Of a stretch of 8,308 nt of DNA, positions 5,525 through 8,308 are shown one piece after another. Position 1 is the stretch's first letter. Every line of letters begins with the position of its first letter. Source of the DNA: Candidatus Methylomirabilis sp. (GTDB lineage Bacteria > DYJV01); the NCBI GenBank assembly GCA_020722945.1, contig DYJV01000084.1, positions 1 to 8,308 of the forward strand, given 5' to 3'. The position numbers were made by a program, and so were the translations under genes. Under the pieces are notes generated by a model that did not search any database, was not told the DNA's origin, and saw nothing but the letters and a program-made list of their open reading frames with translations.

Positions 5525-6706
5525 TTGCTTAAAAATTTATCCTATGTATCAATAGCTTTTATCTATATTAATCTACTTGGCTATATCTTCCACTTTTATG
5601 TGAGCAGACACCTCTCGCCTGAAGGTTATGGTGAATTTATGGTTTTATACTCTTTGATGCTCACTGTTGGGAACTTTTCAGGTATTTTTACCGTAATAAG
5701 TATAAAAACAATGAGTGAGTCAGAAAATAGAGAAGCTGTATTACGATACCTAAGGTTATTTGCACTAATTATAGGAACTATTTTTATGGTTGCTGGAGTT
5801 ATATCCTCTCCATTTATTAAATATTTTTTTAAAATATCATACTTACCTTATATATGGATAATATCTTTGACTTGGATATTTATGTTTTTAGTAGCAGCAG
5901 AAAAGGGTTATCTTCAGGCAAAAAGTCATTTTGGAATTTTCTCATTTGTTAACAGTTTTGAACTAACAGTAAGACTTTTAATAGCAATTTTACTTATATC
6001 ATCAGGCTGCTATATATGGGGGGCTCTTTTCCCATCTTTCTTCTGTCTATTATCAGTTTTTATTCTCCTTACTATTATCAATAAAAATTTTAAAGGATCT
6101 ATCCAAAAAATACCTTTCAAAAAACTTTGTAAAATTGCAATTTACGCTTCTCCGGGAGGATTTTTTATATATATGGATGATATTTTCATAAAAAGAGTCT
6201 TCAGCCCTGAAATGGCAGGCCTCTATGCTTCTGCATCAATAATAGGTAAATCCCTTATATTATTTTGTATGAACTTATTTTCAGTTTTCTTCCCAAAACT
6301 TATAGAAAATGTATCAGATAATAAGATTTTTAAAAAGTTGATAATTAAGATACTCTTTTTGATAATAGCGATCTTTCTTTTGGCAGAGATATTTGTTCTT
6401 CTCTGGGGGAAAGCTATATTCCTTATACTTTTTGGTGAGAAGTTTGTAAATGCTTTTAAGATACTTCCTATCTATATAATTGCAATTCTACCACTTACTC
6501 TTTCAATTATCTTTATGTGGATAAAAACTGTAGAGGAGAGAAATATTTATCTGATATATCTCCATCTCATACTTTACTTTGGAGGATTTACGATTTTCAA
6601 TTTTACAGATATAATGTCATACTTGCTTTATATCTTCTCTTTTAACACAATCTTCTCTCTTGTATATATCAGGACACTCTTTCATACACCAAAAAATTTA
6701 CCCTGA
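5525..6706 (+). CDS. Wzx-type polysaccharide/lipid-linked oligosaccharide flippase
   Basis: This protein of about 393 residues is hydrophobic throughout and fits the polysaccharide transport (PST/Wzx) branch of the MOP superfamily, which moves undecaprenyl-linked glycans across the inner membrane. Seen: the first helix (about 5-22) leads into FYVSRHLSPEGYGEFMVLYS, the typical 'R-x-L-G/S-P-E-G-Y-G-x-F' opening of the family. Repeated membrane segments follow with short basic loops, for about 10-12 helices in all. The midpoint reads ASPGGFFIYMDDIFIKRVFSPEMAGLYASA, which matches the second-half repeat (a helix with D, then a GxY motif). It is somewhat short for the family. TTG 5525 is preferred over TTG 5519 because the SD GGAG (5513-5516) then sits 8 nt away instead of 2. 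No Wzy polymerase or ligase is nearby; its cargo could be a glycan built by the enzymes of the upstream operon, but that is inference. Its 3' end overlaps the convergent radical SAM gene by 25 bp. Confidence 0.85.
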   Translation: MLKNLSYVSIAFIYINLLGYIFHFYVSRHLSPEGYGEFMVLYSLMLTVGNFSGIFTVISIKTMSESENREAVLRYLRLFALIIGTIFMVAGVISSPFIKYFFKISYLPYIWIISLTWIFMFLVAAEKGYLQAKSHFGIFSFVNSFELTVRLLIAILLISSGCYIWGALFPSFFCLLSVFILLTIINKNFKGSIQKIPFKKLCKIAIYASPGGFFIYMDDIFIKRVFSPEMAGLYASASIIGKSLILFCMNLFSVFFPKLIENVSDNKIFKKLIIKILFLIIAIFLLAEIFVLLWGKAIFLILFGEKFVNAFKILPIYIIAILPLTLSIIFMWIKTVEERNIYLIYLHLILYFGGFTIFNFTDIMSYLLYIFSFNTIFSLVYIRTLFHTPKNLP

Positions 6707-7617
6707 AAAGTATCTCTTGCTTTAAGCTCATTTTCTATCATATTTAAAACCTTTAATTTGTTAATACACCATTCAGGAGCAAGAAATATCTCTCTGTAAC
6801 CATCTCCTGTCAATCTTTGTATAACCATAGAAGGGGGAAGTATCTCAAGTATATCAACAACAATTTGAACATATTTTTCAATAGTCATAAAATCAAAAGG
6901 CTCTCTATTATAAATATCCTCCATCAATGTCCCTTTAAGAAGCATAAGGGAATGTATCTTGACAGCATCTATCGGTAATTGAGAGATAAACTTTGCAGTT
7001 TCCATTATCATCTCATCAGTTTCATAAGGGAGACCAACTATAATATGAACACATATTTTAATACCTCTACCTTTGGTAATTTCAATAGCATCAGTAAAAT
7101 CTTTGAGCGTGTGCCCTCTATTTATAAAATCAAGGCTTTTCTGATGTATTGTCTGGAGACCATACTCTATCCATATCTCTTTTTTATCGGTAAGCAGAGA
7201 TTCTATAAGATTTAATTTATCAATATCCACACAGTCAGGTCTTGTCCCTATAGATATCCCTACAATTTCAGGATCACTTAAAGGGATGTAGAAGATTCTT
7301 TTGAGATTAGATAAATCGGAATAGGTATTTGTATAAGTTTGGAAGTATGCTATAAATTTTTTTGCAGAAACAGATTTTTTATAAAAAGATTTCCCCTCTT
7401 CTATCTGCTTTTCTATTGATGTTACAAGTTTATCATTTACCCTATGCTTTGAACCAAGAGAGTTACAGTAGATACACCCACCTCTACCTTTGCTGCCATC
7501 TCTATTTGGACAAGAGAAACCTGCATCTATCGTAACCTTATAAACTTTTTCACCAAAAGTTTGGAGTAGATACGATTTAAAATCAAAGTATCTTTTAGCA
7601 AATTTGTTAATACTCAA
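6682..7617 (-). CDS. YhcC-family radical SAM protein (TIGR01212 type)
   Basis: This 311-residue protein has the length and hallmark of the E. coli YhcC family of radical SAM enzymes. Seen: KRYFDFKSYLLQTFGEKVYK at 8-27 is the family opening, followed by IDAGFSCPNRDGSKGRGGC and IYCN. C36, C48 and C51 form a C-x11-C-x2-C motif, the variant 4Fe-4S-binding spacing of this family rather than C-x3-C-x2-C. IGTRPDCVD (about 120-130), WIEYGLQT (about 149-156), INRGHT and VHIIVGLPYETDEM (about 191-204) are SAM-barrel elements; the GLPYET phrase is characteristic. The substrate of the family is not settled to my knowledge. The start is TTG 7617: the frame is closed just upstream, AAGGA precedes it closely, and it overlaps the end of cobO by 11 bp, indicating one operon. 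The 3' end overlaps the flippase gene on the other strand. Confidence 0.88.
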   Translation of the reverse strand: MSINKFAKRYFDFKSYLLQTFGEKVYKVTIDAGFSCPNRDGSKGRGGCIYCNSLGSKHRVNDKLVTSIEKQIEEGKSFYKKSVSAKKFIAYFQTYTNTYSDLSNLKRIFYIPLSDPEIVGISIGTRPDCVDIDKLNLIESLLTDKKEIWIEYGLQTIHQKSLDFINRGHTLKDFTDAIEITKGRGIKICVHIIVGLPYETDEMIMETAKFISQLPIDAVKIHSLMLLKGTLMEDIYNREPFDFMTIEKYVQIVVDILEILPPSMVIQRLTGDGYREIFLAPEWCINKLKVLNMIENELKARDTFQGKFFGV

Positions 7618-8134
7618 TTCCTTTTCTACCCATTACACCAGATGTGTAGTAATGCTTTACCTCTCTCATCTCTGTTACAAGATCAGCGATATTTATAATT
7701 TCTGGAGGAGCATCTCGTCCTGTAAGGATAATTTCAAGATTTTCTGGCTTGACTCTCAAAATCTCCAAAACTTCCTCAATGTCTATAAGTTTGAAATCAA
7801 GAGCAACATTTATCTCATCAAGAATAATAATATCCCAATCACCTGAAACGATACAACTCTTTGCATATTGAAAACCTTTTTTAGCAAACTCAATATCGAT
7901 ATTTTCAGGATTCTCTTTTGAAACAAACTCTGCTCTTCCAAACTGCTTCAAAGTAACATATGGGGCAAGCAGCTCTACTCCTTTTAATTCACCATAATCA
8001 ATGTTACCCTTCATAAACTGGATAATCAGAACTCTCTTCTTATGACCTGCTGCTCTTAATGAAAGACCCAATGCTGAGGTTGTTTTCCCTTTGCCAGTGC
8101 CTGTATAACAGTGGATATAACCTTTTGCTGACAT
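7607..8134 (-). CDS. cobO: Cob(I)yrinic acid a,c-diamide adenosyltransferase
   Basis: This 175-residue CobO/BtuR (CobA-type) enzyme transfers the adenosyl group of ATP to the cobalt of reduced corrinoids, giving the adenosyl form used in coenzyme B12 synthesis or salvage in the cytoplasm. Seen: YIHCYTGTGKGKTTSA contains the unusual P-loop G12-T-G-K-G-K-T18 typical of this family. QFMKG (39-43) follows the second strand, the Walker-B-like IIILDEIN has D106-E107, and LTGRDAPPEIINIADLVTEM matches the family's C-terminal signature. The tail KHYYTSGVMGRKGIEY is the conserved end (usually ...GV.A..GIE.). The length is normal and no key residue is missing. The ATG at 8134 has AGGGG at 8141-8145, 6 nt upstream. 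A promoter candidate lies at 8164-8192. It is co-transcribed with the radical SAM gene, which it overlaps by 11 bp. No other cobalamin gene is visible, so this may be a salvage gene or part of a dispersed pathway. Confidence 0.95.
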   Translation of the reverse strand: MSAKGYIHCYTGTGKGKTTSALGLSLRAAGHKKRVLIIQFMKGNIDYGELKGVELLAPYVTLKQFGRAEFVSKENPENIDIEFAKKGFQYAKSCIVSGDWDIIILDEINVALDFKLIDIEEVLEILRVKPENLEIILTGRDAPPEIINIADLVTEMREVKHYYTSGVMGRKGIEY

Positions 8135-8163
8135 TTAAAACCCCTATGAAATTGATTTGACTA

Positions 8164-8192
8164 ATTAGAAATGTATTTGATTAGGCTGTCCA
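8164..8192 (-). promoter_or_regulatory. Sigma70-type promoter for cobO-radical SAM operon
   Basis: On the minus strand TGGACA (8187-8192, 5 of 6 to TTGACA) and TCTAAT (8164-8169, 5 of 6 to TATAAT) are separated by exactly 17 bp. The predicted start is near 8157, giving a leader of about 20-25 nt before the cobO ATG, with no room for a cobalamin riboswitch. A run of ten T on this strand (8215-8224) lies upstream and could add an UP-like effect. Confidence 0.6.
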
Positions 8193-8275
8193 GTCACTCT
8201 TACCGTAGTTTAGTAAAAAAAAAATATTGAGCAGTCCAACTATCTTTTCTCTCTCTGTTTTTATCTTTTTTCTTA

Positions 8276-8308
8276 TTCTAAACACTAAAAACTATCAACT
8301 AACAACTA
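8276..8308. repeat. Degenerate 7-bp tandem repeat (AACTAnn), cut by window end
   Basis: Units starting at 8276, 8283, 8290, 8297 and 8304 read TTCTAAA, CACTAAA, AACTATC, AACTAAC and AACTA. CTA keeps the same phase in every unit. The array runs off the end of the window, so its full length is unknown. It is preceded by a pyrimidine-rich stretch on the plus strand (about 8243-8279). Heptamer tandem repeats are known in noncoding DNA of some bacteria; no function can be read here. Confidence 0.5.

Noticed and set aside
6979-7846. Two plus-strand open frames opposite the radical SAM and cobO genes
   Set aside because: They are shadows of strongly supported minus-strand genes; their products match nothing.

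Overview
The window is an AT-rich bacterial segment with tightly packed genes, dominated by cell-surface glycan functions. The GT9 (heptosyltransferase-type) enzyme points to a Gram-negative organism. The low GC content and the order GT-C membrane transferase, small TPR-like membrane protein, GT9, polyprenyl-phosphate-mannose synthase would fit Deferribacterota or a related anaerobic lineage. That placement is a low-confidence impression; no rRNA or tRNA is present to fix the taxonomy.

Region 1 (25-4305, + strand) is a four-gene operon with overlaps or very short gaps. It encodes a multi-membrane GT-C-type glycosyltransferase of the DUF2723/TMEM260 class, a small anchored protein with a TPR-like middle, a GT9 glycosyltransferase, and a soluble GT2 enzyme of the dolichol/polyprenyl-phosphate-mannose synthase family. 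The GT2 enzyme should make a polyprenyl-phosphate-sugar on the cytoplasmic face, and the GT-C enzyme should use such a donor on the outer face. Together they look like a complete donor-plus-transferase cassette, possibly for protein or envelope glycosylation.

Region 2 (4306-4525) separates convergent genes and is unusually rich in inverted repeats. It includes an A/T-flanked hairpin that could terminate transcription from both sides. Region 3 (4526-5219) holds a small minus-strand gene whose C-terminus is a winged-helix module normally found at the end of larger Fic-like or RecG-like proteins. A perfect 22-bp palindrome lies just upstream of its ribosome binding site.

Region 4 (5220-6706, + strand) has a short ORF that may be a decayed GT4 glycosyltransferase, followed by a Wzx-type polysaccharide flippase. 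Region 5 (6682-8134, - strand) is a two-gene unit, cobO (corrinoid adenosyltransferase) followed by a YhcC-type radical SAM protein, with a good sigma70-type promoter at 8164-8192. The flippase and radical SAM genes converge and overlap by 25 bp at their 3' ends. The window ends in a degenerate 7-bp tandem repeat. No transposase, integrase, CRISPR array or RNA gene was recognised.
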